The notes beneath the pieces were generated by a model. It worked only from the letters and a program-made list of their open reading frames with translations, was not told the origin of the DNA and searched no databases. Below are positions 52,180 to 61,275 of a stretch of DNA of 64,000 nt, piece by piece; the stretch's first letter is position 1; each line of letters opens with the position of its first letter. The DNA is from UBA4582 sp013204195. Its GTDB lineage: Bacteria; Pseudomonadota; Gammaproteobacteria; Pseudomonadales; Azotimanducaceae. Where the stretch lies: NCBI GenBank assembly GCA_963925735.1, contig CAWUUH010000005.1:62001-126000 (forward strand). Direction: 5' to 3'. The translations under genes and the position numbers were made by a program.

Positions 52180-52785
52180 CTACTTTCTAAGACCGCGAAT
52201 GTAGCTAGCCACAGCGGTGATTTCTGTATCGCTCAGGTCCATCGCACTGATGCGCATCATCTGCCCATCGCCATCATTATGCCGTACCCCACTGCGGAAC
52301 GCTTTGAGTTGCGCTTCGATATAGTCGGGCCATTGTCCGGCAAGCAGTGGAAAGCCCGCCGCCGCATTACCTTGCCCCGTTGGCGAATGACAGGCCGTAC
52401 AAGCAGCGATGTTCTTACGCGCGACGCCTGCTCGATAAATGGTTTCACCCTGGGCCAAAAGCGCTGGGTCTGCGGCACCACCCGCGGGGGTCTGGGCAGA
52501 AAAATAGGCAGCGACGTCCAGCATGTCTTGCGCTGAATAAGCATCCAGAATGCCCGTCATCAAGACCGCGGCGCGATCGCCCGACTTGATATCTTGCAAT
52601 TGCTTGACCAGGTATCGTTGCCCCTGACCCGCCAAACTAGGAAACGCACCTGCGGGGCTATTCCCATCCTGACCATGACAGGCGACACAAACCGCGGAAA
52701 GTGCTTTGCCTTGCTGAGGGTCCCCGGCAGCAAACGCGAAGGTTGATGATACTATGACGATAAGACCAATTAATATTCTAAACAT
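52180..52785 (-). CDS. Diheme cytochrome c4
   Basis: The 201-residue periplasmic cytochrome has a signal peptide (MFRILIGLIVIVSSTFAFA) and two cytochrome c domains, each with a heme site: CVACHGQDGN and CTACHSPTGQG. It is a known electron donor to cbb3 and aa3 oxidases. The ATG at 52785 is used; the open frame extends upstream but lacks support. It lies directly upstream of dsbA with about 25 bp spacing and divergent from engB. Confidence 0.93.
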   Translation of the reverse strand: MFRILIGLIVIVSSTFAFAAGDPQQGKALSAVCVACHGQDGNSPAGAFPSLAGQGQRYLVKQLQDIKSGDRAAVLMTGILDAYSAQDMLDVAAYFSAQTPAGGAADPALLAQGETIYRAGVARKNIAACTACHSPTGQGNAAAGFPLLAGQWPDYIEAQLKAFRSGVRHNDGDGQMMRISAMDLSDTEITAVASYIRGLRK

Positions 52786-52898
52786 GAGTGTCCCTAAAAA
52801 AACTAAATACAGGATGAGCAGTGTTAACATAGGCGCACAAGTATATAACAAACTTAGCCGGAAGGCCCAAGCCACAAAGCAGCAAATATAACGTGATT

Positions 52899-53585
52899 AT
52901 GCCAGAACAGATGATAAATCGAACAAAAGTGAACCTGGATGACATCCAGTTTCTTAAAAGTGCCGCAAAACTCAGCCAGTGCCCGGCAGATGTTGGCCTG
53001 GAAGTCGCCTTCTGTGGACGCTCAAATGCGGGTAAATCCAGCGCAATCAACTATCTAACCGGGCTCAATAAGCTGGCACGAACCAGCAAGACCCCCGGCC
53101 GCACACAGTTGATCAATTTTTTTACCGTATCCGAAGCCTTTCGACTGGTAGATTTACCCGGTTATGGCTACGCCAAGGTGCCAACTGCACTCAAGCGCGA
53201 ATGGCATGAAAATATCGACAACTATTTACGTAACCGTGAATCCCTGTGTGGGCTTGTACTCTTGATGGACATTCGGCATCCATTGAAACCCTTTGACCAG
53301 ACCATGCTTGACTGGTGCGCCGGTGCGGGCATGCCGCTGCACATCCTCCTAACCAAGTGTGACAAGCTCAAACGGGGCGCCCAGCAGGCTGCGTTACTGC
53401 ATGTCAAACGGGAAGTGAGCAAACTCGCCAGTATCCAGCTATTTTCATCGACTCACGAAGTTGGCCAAAAAATACTCCTGAACCAATTATCAGACTGGAT
53501 TGCTGCCGGCGGGCCCGATCGATCCATGCCAAGGAATGATCTGCGGAATATCGATGTCGATCAGCAAGAGACCGGCCAGGACTGA
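52899..53585 (+). CDS. engB: Ribosome biogenesis GTP-binding protein EngB/YsxC
   Basis: The 228-residue Era/TrmE-type GTPase helps 50S assembly. G1 is FCGRSNAGKSSAINYL, G2 region TSKTPGRTQ, G3 DLPGYG, G4 TKCDKL and G5 FSSTHEVG. The ATG at 52899 is chosen; a GTG two codons earlier and an ATG four codons later are alternatives. The C-terminal DVDQQETGQD is a variable tail. It is convergent with polA as in E. coli and Pseudomonas, and the Spot 42/ErsA-type sRNA lies between. Confidence 0.94.
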   Translation: MPEQMINRTKVNLDDIQFLKSAAKLSQCPADVGLEVAFCGRSNAGKSSAINYLTGLNKLARTSKTPGRTQLINFFTVSEAFRLVDLPGYGYAKVPTALKREWHENIDNYLRNRESLCGLVLLMDIRHPLKPFDQTMLDWCAGAGMPLHILLTKCDKLKRGAQQAALLHVKREVSKLASIQLFSSTHEVGQKILLNQLSDWIAAGGPDRSMPRNDLRNIDVDQQETGQD

Positions 53586-53672
53586 CGTTTTTGTCCTAAA
53601 AGTGAATCTGGCGGCACTGACCTTGACCAAGCCTGCGTCAACGACCCAGTCACAGCCTGACGAAATTTAGGC

Positions 53673-53712
53673 AAAAAAAACCCTGGTCACCGTTGGGGGG
53701 GAGTGACCAGGG
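53673..53712 (-). terminator. Rho-independent terminator of the small RNA
   Basis: A 10-bp perfect stem (53681-53690 and 53703-53712), a 12-nt loop with seven C residues, and a T8 run (53673-53680) are read on the minus strand. Confidence 0.85.
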
Positions 53713-53801
53713 CTCTTCGGCTCTTTTGGGGGAGAAAATTACCGAAGCCTTACTAAAAAAGCCTTACTTATAAAAGCCTTTCTACCAAACTACCAAATGC
53801 A
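53673..53801 (-). ncRNA. Probable trans-acting small RNA at the polA-engB locus (Spot 42/ErsA position)
   Basis: About 130 nt on the minus strand after polA. It contains two hairpins with C-rich apical loops. The first is CTTCGG/CCGAAG (53742-53747 and 53715-53720), whose loop includes TTTT-CTCCCCC-AAAA and thus a further 4-bp stem. The second is CCCTGGTCAC/GTGACCAGGG, whose loop has seven C, followed by eight T: a full rho-independent terminator. A possible promoter is TTGAGC-16 bp-TATTCT (-10 at 53808-53813); a second, TTGGTA-18 bp-TATAAG (53767-53772), would give a shorter form of about 88 nt. This location is where E. coli has spf and Pseudomonas has ersA. Boundaries are inferred. Confidence 0.6.
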
Positions 53802-53977
53802 CTCGTAAGAATAACGATCAAACCTACCAGCTCAAACTTTCTAACAACTTGCGCGTTACAGTGATCAGACTGGTGCCGACCGGCAAAGTTCAACAACTCC
53901 GTAATAATCGCCAAAATAATTTTATTTGGCACTTATCCTTCGCACCTCGTCGACCAACGCTGGATCTAAAGGGGCGC

Positions 53978-56671
53978 CTAATGCGCCTCTTCCCAATTCA
54001 GACCCACTCCCGTCTCCACCAGCAATGGCACCTTGAGTTCAACCGCCTGACTCATCTTAGCGGTAAGGATCGCGGCAACCTCAACAACCTGATCGGCTTT
54101 AACCTCTAGCACTAATTCGTCATGCACCTGCATGATCATACGGGCATCTGGCTTGTCGGTGGTCAACCATCGATCAACATCGATCATGGCCAGCTTGATA
54201 ATATCCGCCGCCGAACCCTGCATCGGCGCATTGATCGCAGTACGTTCGGCGCCTTGACGGCGCTGGAAATTACTGGTGTTGATCTCTGGTAAATATAGGC
54301 GTCGACCAAATAGGGTCTCAACAAAACCCTGCTCGGCGGCGAGGGCCTTAGTTCTGTCCATGTAATCAAGGACGCCTGGGTAGCGTTCAAAATACAGATC
54401 AATATAAGACTGGGCATCACCCCGCCCGATACTCAGCTGGCGCGCCAAACCAAAGGCAGACATACCGTAGATCAAACCAAAGTTAATGGCCTTGGCACTG
54501 CGCCGCTGGTCGGCTGTCACTGCATCTAGACTTTGGCCAAATACTTCAGCCGCAGTGGCCTTGTGGATATCCAGCCCCTGCGCGAATGCCGTTAATAAAC
54601 CCGCATCTGAAGACAGGTGCGCCATGATCCGCAATTCAATTTGCGAATAATCGGCAGCGATCAATTGATACCCCGGCGCGGCAATGAACGCTTTACGCAC
54701 CTGACGACCTTCTTCTGTTCGTATGGGTATATTTTGCAAATTGGGGTTAGTACTGGATAGTCGGCCAGTGGCCGCTACCGCCTGGTGGTATGAGGTATGG
54801 ATTCGACCGGTGCCTGGATTCACCTGTTTAGGCAACTGATCCGTATACGTAGACTTTAATTTAGACAACCCGCGATATTCGAGAATAACCTTGGGTAAAG
54901 GATAATCCAGCGCTAACTCCTGCAGCACATCCTCTGCCGTCGATGGTTGGCCCTTGGGTGTCTTTTTCTTGACCGGCAACTGCAGCTTTTCAAAAAATAT
55001 GGTTTGTAGCTGCTTCGGCGAACCGAGATTGAAGGGTTCTCCCGCCAGCTCAAAGGCGTCACGTTCCAATTCTTGCAAGCGCTGGCTCAGTTTCGCGCTT
55101 TGCCTGTTGAGTAAGCCACTGTCCAGCAGCACGCCGTTACGCTCAATTCTGGACAACACGCTGACCAACGGTAATTCGATTTTCTCGAATACACTTTGCA
55201 AGGACGGCAGCGCCTGCAATTTTGGCCACAACGCTTCATGTAGCTGCAAAGTGATATCAGCATCCTCGGCGGCATATTTTGACGCAATCTCAATTTCAAC
55301 CTGGTCGAAGGTGATTTGCTTGGCGCCCTTGCCCGCAACTTCCTCGAAGGCAATCGTACTCTTACCCAAGTACTTTAACGCCAGATCATCCATGTTGTGC
55401 CTTGTCGCCACCGAGTTCAGTACATAAGACTCCAACATCGTGTCGAAGGCGACGCCACGAAGCTCAATGCCATAACGAGCGAGTACGCTCATATCATACT
55501 TAAGATTTTGGCCAATCTTCTGCTTGCCTGGGTCTTCTAATAATCCACGCAGCTCGCCAAGGACAATCTCTCGAGACAATTGCTCGGGCACGCCAAGATA
55601 AGCATGAGCCAGAGGAATATAGGCGGCCTCTCCGGATTTAACGCTGAATGACACGCCAACTAATTCGGCTTGCATGTAGTCAAGACTTGTCGTCTCCGTA
55701 TCGAAAGCAAAGACCGGCGCAGCTTGCAAAATAGCGATCCATCGAGCCAACTCGTCAAGGCTCAAAATCGTCTGATACTCTGTGGGCGTTGATTCATCGA
55801 GTACCACAGACTCGCTATCGCCGCGGAGCTCGTCCACCCACTGCCGAAACTCATACTCCGTGAAAATTTGCCGCAATGCTCCGGCATCCGGCGGCGTCAA
55901 TACCAACTCGTCAGGCGTCACATCAAGCGCCACATCCAACTTAATGGTCGCCAGCTGGTAAGACAGGCGCAGCGTCTCTAAGGAATTCCGAAGATTTTCG
56001 CCAACCTTACCCTTGATTTCTTCTGCATGACTAATAATGCCCTCAACACTGGCATGCGCAGCAAGCCATTTAACCGCCGTTTTCGGCCCACAATTAGGCA
56101 CCCCAGGAATATTGTCAGACGTGTCGCCGACAAGCGCCAAGTAGTCGATAATTTGATCGGGCCGAACACCGAATTTTTCCAACACACCGGCCTCATCCAT
56201 CATCGTATCCGTCATGGTGTTGATTAACGTGATGTGCGGATTGACCAATTGCGCCATATCTTTATCACCCGTTGATATCAGCACCGGCATTTGTCGCCGG
56301 GTCGCGTCCTCGGCCAAGGTGCCAATCACATCATCTGCCTCAACACCGTCGATGATTAGCAGCGGCAGGCCCATTTTTCGAATGATGTCCTGAATGGGGG
56401 CAATTTGTTCTCTGAGCTCGTCGGGCATGGCGGCCCGGTTTTCCTTGTAAGCCGGGTACAGCGTATTTCTGAAAGACTTGCCCTTGGCATCGAACACGAC
56501 AGCGATATGGCTCTGAGGATAATCTGCCATCAGCTTCCTGATCATGCTGATAACGCCTCTGATTGCTCCCGTATGAGCACCTTTGGTGCTCATTAACTTG
56601 GGTAGTGCATGGTAAGCACGGAAAAGGTACGATGAACCATCAATCAGAACCAATGGGTAGTTGTCTTTCAT
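53978..56671 (-). CDS. polA: DNA polymerase I
   Basis: Repair and Okazaki-fragment polymerase, 897 residues from ATG 56671. The 5' nuclease domain starts VLIDGSSYLFRAYHALP and contains VGDTSDNIPGVPNCGPKTA. The 3'-5' exonuclease retains the metal-binding FAFDTETTSLDYM (Asp/Glu) and YAAEDADITLQLHEAL, so proofreading is expected. The polymerase domain has AADYSQIELRIMAHL, RRSAKAINFGLIYGMSAFGLA and VHDELVLEV. The frame is open 16 codons further, but ATG 56671 fits the family start. It is divergent from the DUF2782 gene, with 34 bp between their starts. Confidence 0.96.
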   Translation of the reverse strand: MKDNYPLVLIDGSSYLFRAYHALPKLMSTKGAHTGAIRGVISMIRKLMADYPQSHIAVVFDAKGKSFRNTLYPAYKENRAAMPDELREQIAPIQDIIRKMGLPLLIIDGVEADDVIGTLAEDATRRQMPVLISTGDKDMAQLVNPHITLINTMTDTMMDEAGVLEKFGVRPDQIIDYLALVGDTSDNIPGVPNCGPKTAVKWLAAHASVEGIISHAEEIKGKVGENLRNSLETLRLSYQLATIKLDVALDVTPDELVLTPPDAGALRQIFTEYEFRQWVDELRGDSESVVLDESTPTEYQTILSLDELARWIAILQAAPVFAFDTETTSLDYMQAELVGVSFSVKSGEAAYIPLAHAYLGVPEQLSREIVLGELRGLLEDPGKQKIGQNLKYDMSVLARYGIELRGVAFDTMLESYVLNSVATRHNMDDLALKYLGKSTIAFEEVAGKGAKQITFDQVEIEIASKYAAEDADITLQLHEALWPKLQALPSLQSVFEKIELPLVSVLSRIERNGVLLDSGLLNRQSAKLSQRLQELERDAFELAGEPFNLGSPKQLQTIFFEKLQLPVKKKTPKGQPSTAEDVLQELALDYPLPKVILEYRGLSKLKSTYTDQLPKQVNPGTGRIHTSYHQAVAATGRLSSTNPNLQNIPIRTEEGRQVRKAFIAAPGYQLIAADYSQIELRIMAHLSSDAGLLTAFAQGLDIHKATAAEVFGQSLDAVTADQRRSAKAINFGLIYGMSAFGLARQLSIGRGDAQSYIDLYFERYPGVLDYMDRTKALAAEQGFVETLFGRRLYLPEINTSNFQRRQGAERTAINAPMQGSAADIIKLAMIDVDRWLTTDKPDARMIMQVHDELVLEVKADQVVEVAAILTAKMSQAVELKVPLLVETGVGLNWEEAH

Positions 56672-56705
56672 CTCATATCGCTCAGGTATTTTGGGGAACC
56701 ATACT

Positions 56706-57017
56706 GTGAACTCACGCAACTTTCCAATCCTAGTTCAACTTGTGTTGTTGTTATGCTGCAGTAGCTTTTTCTATTCGGTTTCGGCAAGCGAGATAGCCCT
56801 GCCGGACGAAGCAAGCGAAGGCAGAGATGTCGAAATTGTGGTGGGCGAGGACCGCATGATTTATGAATACCGTACTAACGGCATCTTGATGATGATCAAG
56901 ATTGTTCCAAAAAATGGCCGCCCGTACTATATGGTCCCGGCTGATGGGTCGCCACATTTCTCCAATCTGGATCACAGCAAAAATCTTTACCCCAGTTGGG
57001 TATTATTCGAGTGGTAA
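56706..57017 (+). CDS. DUF2782 periplasmic protein
   Basis: The 103-residue protein has a signal peptide (FPILVQLVLLLCCSSFFYSVSAS) and a small domain with RDVEIVVGEDRMIYEYRTNGILMMIKIVPKNGRPYYMVPADGS. The DUF2782 family is always found between polA and thrB in Pseudomonas relatives; its function is unknown. GTG 56706 has GGGGAA 9 bases upstream and is preferred to an ATG 15 codons earlier, which would lie within polA. thrB follows after 3 bp. Confidence 0.85.
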   Translation: MNSRNFPILVQLVLLLCCSSFFYSVSASEIALPDEASEGRDVEIVVGEDRMIYEYRTNGILMMIKIVPKNGRPYYMVPADGSPHFSNLDHSKNLYPSWVLFEW

Positions 57018-57020
57018 CCT

Positions 57021-57935
57021 GTGGCCGCCTTTACTAGCTTTTCCGAGTCGGCATTAAGCCGTTACCTGTGCATGTTCGAACTGGGCGAGCTCGTGTCCTG
57101 CTCGCCAATTGCTGCGGGCATAGAAAACTCCAACTACTTCGTTAATCTGCAAGCAGATGACGTGATCAGTGAGTATGTGCTGACGATCAACGAAGGCCTG
57201 AGTTTTAAAGAGGCGCCTTTTTTCAGTCAACTCCTAAGCCAGCTTGCCCGCGCAGGGATACCAGTACCGGCACCCAAACGCACACTAGATGGCATGTCGA
57301 GTACAATTTTTTGCGGGAAACCCACTTGGTTGTTTCCAAAACTGGCGGGTGCCCACCCACAAATTGTCAACTATCAGCAATGCCACCAAATCGGTCAAGC
57401 ACTCGCCAATCTCCACGCGGCGGCTAGCGGCGTTAGCCTCACCCGATCCAATCCCTATGATTTGGCTTGGGCGACGGCAACAGTCGATCAGCTCAGCTCT
57501 AGACTCGCAATCGCAGATCAACAGTTACTCAGAACGATACTGGCAGAACACCGCGAGATTGAGCATTTGGACTTGCCCACGGGCATCGTTCATGGCGACC
57601 TATTTCGCGACAATGCGTTGTTTATCGACGATACCTTAACCGGCATTATTGATTTTTATCACGCGTGCCAGGATAACTTGATTCAGGATCTGGCGATTAC
57701 GGTAAACGACTGGTGCAGCGATTCCAACGGGCAGATTGATTCCATGCGAAAACACAGTTTGATCGAGGGCTACGAAAGTGTTCGGCCTTTGACCTCCGAG
57801 GAGCGCGAGGCTTTGACCTCTTTTCAGCGAGTTGGTGCTTTAAGATTTATTCTAACAAGGCTCCTCAGTGGTGAGGGGGACGCTTACCTAAAAGACCCTG
57901 AGGAATTTTTACGAATAGCCCGACAGCTGGGATAA
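57021..57935 (+). CDS. thrB: Homoserine kinase (type II, ThrB)
   Basis: The 304-residue aminoglycoside-phosphotransferase-fold kinase phosphorylates homoserine, the substrate provider for threonine synthase. Visible are AAGIENSNYFVNL, the catalytic HGDLFRDNALF (Asp) and IIDFYHACQDNLIQDLAI. This class is the APH-like form of Pseudomonas, different from the GHMP-type ThrB of E. coli. The start is GTG 57021, three bases after the DUF2782 stop, and it is probably translated from the same mRNA. Confidence 0.94.
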   Translation: MAAFTSFSESALSRYLCMFELGELVSCSPIAAGIENSNYFVNLQADDVISEYVLTINEGLSFKEAPFFSQLLSQLARAGIPVPAPKRTLDGMSSTIFCGKPTWLFPKLAGAHPQIVNYQQCHQIGQALANLHAAASGVSLTRSNPYDLAWATATVDQLSSRLAIADQQLLRTILAEHREIEHLDLPTGIVHGDLFRDNALFIDDTLTGIIDFYHACQDNLIQDLAITVNDWCSDSNGQIDSMRKHSLIEGYESVRPLTSEEREALTSFQRVGALRFILTRLLSGEGDAYLKDPEEFLRIARQLG

Positions 57936-57948
57936 ACCCTCACTGAAA

Positions 57949-58566
57949 TTAGCGCTGTAACGAGTCGATAATTTTTTGAATTTTTTCAGCTTGATGCGGT
58001 GCTTTGATAAAGCCGGCGTATCGTCCGAATGGGTCCACCACCACAATACTCGCACTGTGATCAACGGTGTAGGTCCCCGGTTCTGCACCTGGGACCTTGC
58101 CGAAAGCGACGTTGACGTTAGTCGCAAGCCCAACAATGCTGTCAAAACTACCGGTGTAACCCTGAAAATCAGCGTTAAACCCGGCCAAATAGCTGGCTAA
58201 CTGAGCAGGCGTGTCACGCTCTGGATCAACACTCACCAACACGATTTGCGGCGGCGTCTGCATTTTTTTAACTGCTCGATTAAGCACGCCGAGGGTGGTG
58301 GGGCAAATATCGGGACAATAAGTGAAACCGAAAAACAAAAGTGACCAATGACCTTTCAGATCAGCGATACCGACGGTCTCGCCATTCTGATTAGTTAGAC
58401 TGAAGGGTTTAATTTCCCTGGCCTGCGGAAAGCCAAAGTAGCCTAGCTCCTGATATTCGATCACGCTCAGGCTTTTTGGCGTCATGAAATTATTGACGAA
58501 CAAGCCAAGGATTAGTGCGATGAATCCCGCAATGGCCAGCAAAGTATTTCGAATGCCCGTTGTCAT
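57949..58566 (-). CDS. SCO1/SenC copper chaperone
   Basis: The 205-residue membrane-anchored thioredoxin-fold protein loads the CuA site of cytochrome oxidase. It has an N-terminal anchor (TLLAIAGFIALILGLFV), the copper-binding CPDIC (Cys84 and Cys88) and His170 in TVDHSASIVV, so all three copper ligands are present. It is the last gene of the minus-strand oxidase assembly cluster, 43 bp downstream of cyoE. Confidence 0.93.
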   Translation of the reverse strand: MTTGIRNTLLAIAGFIALILGLFVNNFMTPKSLSVIEYQELGYFGFPQAREIKPFSLTNQNGETVGIADLKGHWSLLFFGFTYCPDICPTTLGVLNRAVKKMQTPPQIVLVSVDPERDTPAQLASYLAGFNADFQGYTGSFDSIVGLATNVNVAFGKVPGAEPGTYTVDHSASIVVVDPFGRYAGFIKAPHQAEKIQKIIDSLQR

Positions 58567-58608
58567 AAAGTACTCTTGGTAGCAAGAATGAGTGGAGGCA
58601 GCAGCGAA

Positions 58609-59535
58609 TCAGATAGACTTCAGGTGCATGATGTAATCCACGGGAAAGGCATAGTGATCGATCAATAAAGCCACAAACAAGAGCATCAAATAGACAATCG
58701 AGTAGCGAAAAGTCTCTCTGGGGGCACGGCGATTGGTGCCTTTCAGCAGCACCAAGCTCCAGTAAAGAAAACCGCCACCGAGTGCGAGGGCAGAGACTAA
58801 ATAGAACAGATTACTCATGCCAATCAGATACGGCAGGATAGTGACCAAAATCATCACAATCGTATAGAGCAGTATATGGAGCTTGGTGTACTCCTCACCG
58901 TGAGTCACCGGCAGCATGGGAATATCAACCTTACGATACTCGTCGACCCGATCGATCGCCAACGCCCAGAAATGCGGGGGCGTCCAAGCGAAAATGATCA
59001 ATACCAGCAGCAAACCACCGCCATCAATGCTATTGGTCACTGCCGTCCAGCCGAATAACGGCGGCGCCGCACCGAATAGCCCGCCAATCACAATATTCTG
59101 GGGCGTTGCGCGCTTTAAATACGCCGTGTAAATAACCCCATAGCCAACCCACGATGCCAGATTCAGCCAGGCAGTCAGCGGATTAATCAACGCATACAAC
59201 AAAACGAAACCAAGAATACCGGTGACTGCGACAAATACAGCGCCTTGAACATTGGTGACTCGACCTTGAGCCACCGGACGACTACGAGTACGGGCCATGT
59301 CGGCATCAATCTTTGAATCCAACAAGTGATTCAGCGCAGCGGCTGACCCGGCGACCAGGGCAATGCCTAGATTACCAAACACGAGTATGTCCCAGGGTAC
59401 CATCTCTGGAGTTGCCAGAAACATACCAACGATGGAGCACAACAGCATGAGCAGGACAACCTTGGGTTTGCACATCTCCAAGTAGTCTCGCCAGCTGATG
59501 TTCGGCGCTAAGGTGTAACTATTTGCTTCAGACAC
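58609..59535 (-). CDS. cyoE: Heme O synthase (protoheme IX farnesyltransferase)
   Basis: Adds the farnesyl tail to heme B. The 308-residue polytopic membrane protein has the allylic-diphosphate motif NHLLDSKIDADMARTRSRPVAQGR (Asp-rich), a second Asp-rich loop near AWTPPHFWALAIDRVDEYRKVDIPMLPV and eight to nine membrane segments. In Pseudomonas this gene follows a heme A synthase (ctaA) gene. Here the region upstream is only 94 bp and contains no such gene. Confidence 0.95.
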   Translation of the reverse strand: MSEANSYTLAPNISWRDYLEMCKPKVVLLMLLCSIVGMFLATPEMVPWDILVFGNLGIALVAGSAAALNHLLDSKIDADMARTRSRPVAQGRVTNVQGAVFVAVTGILGFVLLYALINPLTAWLNLASWVGYGVIYTAYLKRATPQNIVIGGLFGAAPPLFGWTAVTNSIDGGGLLLVLIIFAWTPPHFWALAIDRVDEYRKVDIPMLPVTHGEEYTKLHILLYTIVMILVTILPYLIGMSNLFYLVSALALGGGFLYWSLVLLKGTNRRAPRETFRYSIVYLMLLFVALLIDHYAFPVDYIMHLKSI

Positions 59536-59629
59536 GATATAAAGGTTCTTTGAATGTCATAACGGACCTGCATAGTAACGAAATATGGCGATCTTTTCAG
59601 TCGGAATTTTCAAGAGATACGATGCAGCC

Positions 59630-60250
59630 CTAACCAATGTTGGAAATTTTGAGCAAATGACGAATATCTTTTCGTAACGGCATCCCTATTTTTTCGGCGC
59701 GATAAAGCATCATGATATTGCCATTCGGATCCATCAACAAAATGATCTGGTCGTCATTCACGGCCGCGGGAAAGCGCTTGGCCAGCGCCGCGTTGAAGCT
59801 ATCAGCAGCATAATCGTAGCTCAGTAAATCTGGGTGTTCCGCCGCTATCAAGCTAGTCAACATTGGGTCGGCTGGCGCACTATGCAGCGCCACTCGCTGA
59901 ACTCGATCAGCATCTTTACCTAGACCCACAACGATTTGGCGACTCAGGTATAAACGTTGTACACAGCCCTCATCACAGTGACCGGCCACTGGGATGAGCA
60001 AGGTCCAAACCCCGGCAGGCACAGGTGTCGCGTCCACTAACTCGAGGTCTGAGGCGGCCAACGGTGGCTGAATCAGCTCTCCTTCATTGGTGGTTGATAC
60101 CGGGATTAGCTCAGGGAAATAGAAAAACATCGCATACGCGATCATCATGGGCACGATAGCGATACCGAAGAGCCCGACGAGTTTTCGTCGATTACTGTTG
60201 CGCTCGGGGGATGAGTCCGTCGAATGGTTGTCTGGATTTTCAGTGTTCAT
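59630..60250 (-). CDS. Membrane-anchored SCO-like thioredoxin-fold protein
   Basis: The 206-residue protein has a single N-terminal anchor (about residues 24-46, GLFGIAIVPMMIAYAMFFYFP). Its domain has a CxxxC pair (HCDEGC, Cys92 and Cys96), DPNGNIMMLYRAEKIGMPLRKDIRHLL near the C-terminus and a thioredoxin-like spacing, similar to SCO proteins. Pseudomonas has a homologue at the same operon position. It may handle copper or reduce CuA thiols. The stop is after SURF1 on the minus strand and its start overlaps the SURF1 stop by four bases. Confidence 0.75.
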   Translation of the reverse strand: MNTENPDNHSTDSSPERNSNRRKLVGLFGIAIVPMMIAYAMFFYFPELIPVSTTNEGELIQPPLAASDLELVDATPVPAGVWTLLIPVAGHCDEGCVQRLYLSRQIVVGLGKDADRVQRVALHSAPADPMLTSLIAAEHPDLLSYDYAADSFNAALAKRFPAAVNDDQIILLMDPNGNIMMLYRAEKIGMPLRKDIRHLLKISNIG

Positions 60251-60981
60251 CTAGTTTCCTCTTCGCGTAGCGGCGATCTAAAGGTGAAGTAGCCAAATGC
60301 GATCAACACCGCAAATGCCATTAAAAACCATTGCACCGCATACCCCATATGTTTATCAGGCGACACAGTCGTCACTATCCAGTAGCGGGGCAACGCAAAA
60401 GGGTCCTCGGCAACGAGTCTGATCAGATGCGGGTAGAGCGTCATATTGAGTACCCGGTCGAGAATCAGCGGGTCAGTACTTTGGACAATACCTAGCTCGT
60501 CGACTAATTCCCCAGCACCAAACTGCGCATCTACGGCGGTTGAGACGTAGACGTGCCCTTGTAAGTTTAACTCGCCTCGATCGGTGGGCGGAATGAGTGG
60601 CCTGATAAGACGGGTTGCTGCCATTGGAACAAATCCGCGGTCTACCAAAAAGGCCTGATTGGTGGCGCTATCAGTGAACACTTGCAACACTTCAAAGCCA
60701 ACACGACCGCCTAACACCACATTATCTCTGAGTAGCGCTGGTTGCGCTTGATAATTACCACTGAGTTTCACGGGCAGCCCATCAACAGCCTCGCTAAGCT
60801 TCAGCAACTCAGCGCTACTCAAAGGCGCTTGATTGATACGGGCTTCATGGCGCTTGAGCAACTCGACTTTTTCGTCAGCCCGCTCGAGCTGCCAGAATCC
60901 CAGGCAGATGAAACCGATCAAGCAGACACTTGAGAATACGCTCATCTTCCAGTTCAGATTCAGTTGTAGGGGTCTATTCAT
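60247..60981 (-). CDS. SURF1-family cytochrome oxidase assembly protein
   Basis: The 244-residue protein has two membrane segments, one at each end (VFSSVCLIGFICLGFWQLERADEK and GYAVQWFLMAFAVLIAFGYFTF), and a periplasmic domain between. GFWQLERA, FLVDRGFVP and HMGYAVQWFLMA are SURF1 signatures. SURF1 delivers heme A to subunit I. It is divergent from the DUF2909 gene, leaving 60 bp between starts, and overlaps the SCO-like gene. Confidence 0.93.
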   Translation of the reverse strand: MNRPLQLNLNWKMSVFSSVCLIGFICLGFWQLERADEKVELLKRHEARINQAPLSSAELLKLSEAVDGLPVKLSGNYQAQPALLRDNVVLGGRVGFEVLQVFTDSATNQAFLVDRGFVPMAATRLIRPLIPPTDRGELNLQGHVYVSTAVDAQFGAGELVDELGIVQSTDPLILDRVLNMTLYPHLIRLVAEDPFALPRYWIVTTVSPDKHMGYAVQWFLMAFAVLIAFGYFTFRSPLREEETR

Positions 60982-61041
60982 TCAGGTTTTCACCAGTATA
61001 ATCATTTGAATCCTTCCAACAGCGCCAGCGGCCATACCTAT

Positions 61042-61275
61042 ATGTGGATCAAAATTATCATCGTCTTGTTATTCGTTGCCAATATAGTGGCGTTAAGCGG
61101 CGCATTTTACACCCTGCTGCTAGACCAGGGACGTGGTGGCAAACGCACGGCAAACCTGTTGCTGGTGAGAGTGGCGTTGGCTTTACTGTTGTTAGGCGTC
61201 GTGGTCTATGGCGTCTGGAGCGGCGACCTAGGCATTGCAGCGCCTTGGCATGCCGATAATCGCCCTCTAAATTAA
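61042..61275 (+). CDS. DUF2909 twin-TM protein
   Basis: The 77-residue protein has two membrane segments (IIIVLLFVANIVALSGAFYTLL and LLVRVALALLLLGVVVYGVWSG) joined by a short loop with DQGRGGKRTANLL. DUF2909 members lie between coxC and SURF1 in Pseudomonas and are oriented against the operon, as here. ATG 61042 is chosen over an open extension of 12 codons. Function unknown; an assembly factor is likely. Confidence 0.85.
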   Translation: MWIKIIIVLLFVANIVALSGAFYTLLLDQGRGGKRTANLLLVRVALALLLLGVVVYGVWSGDLGIAAPWHADNRPLN

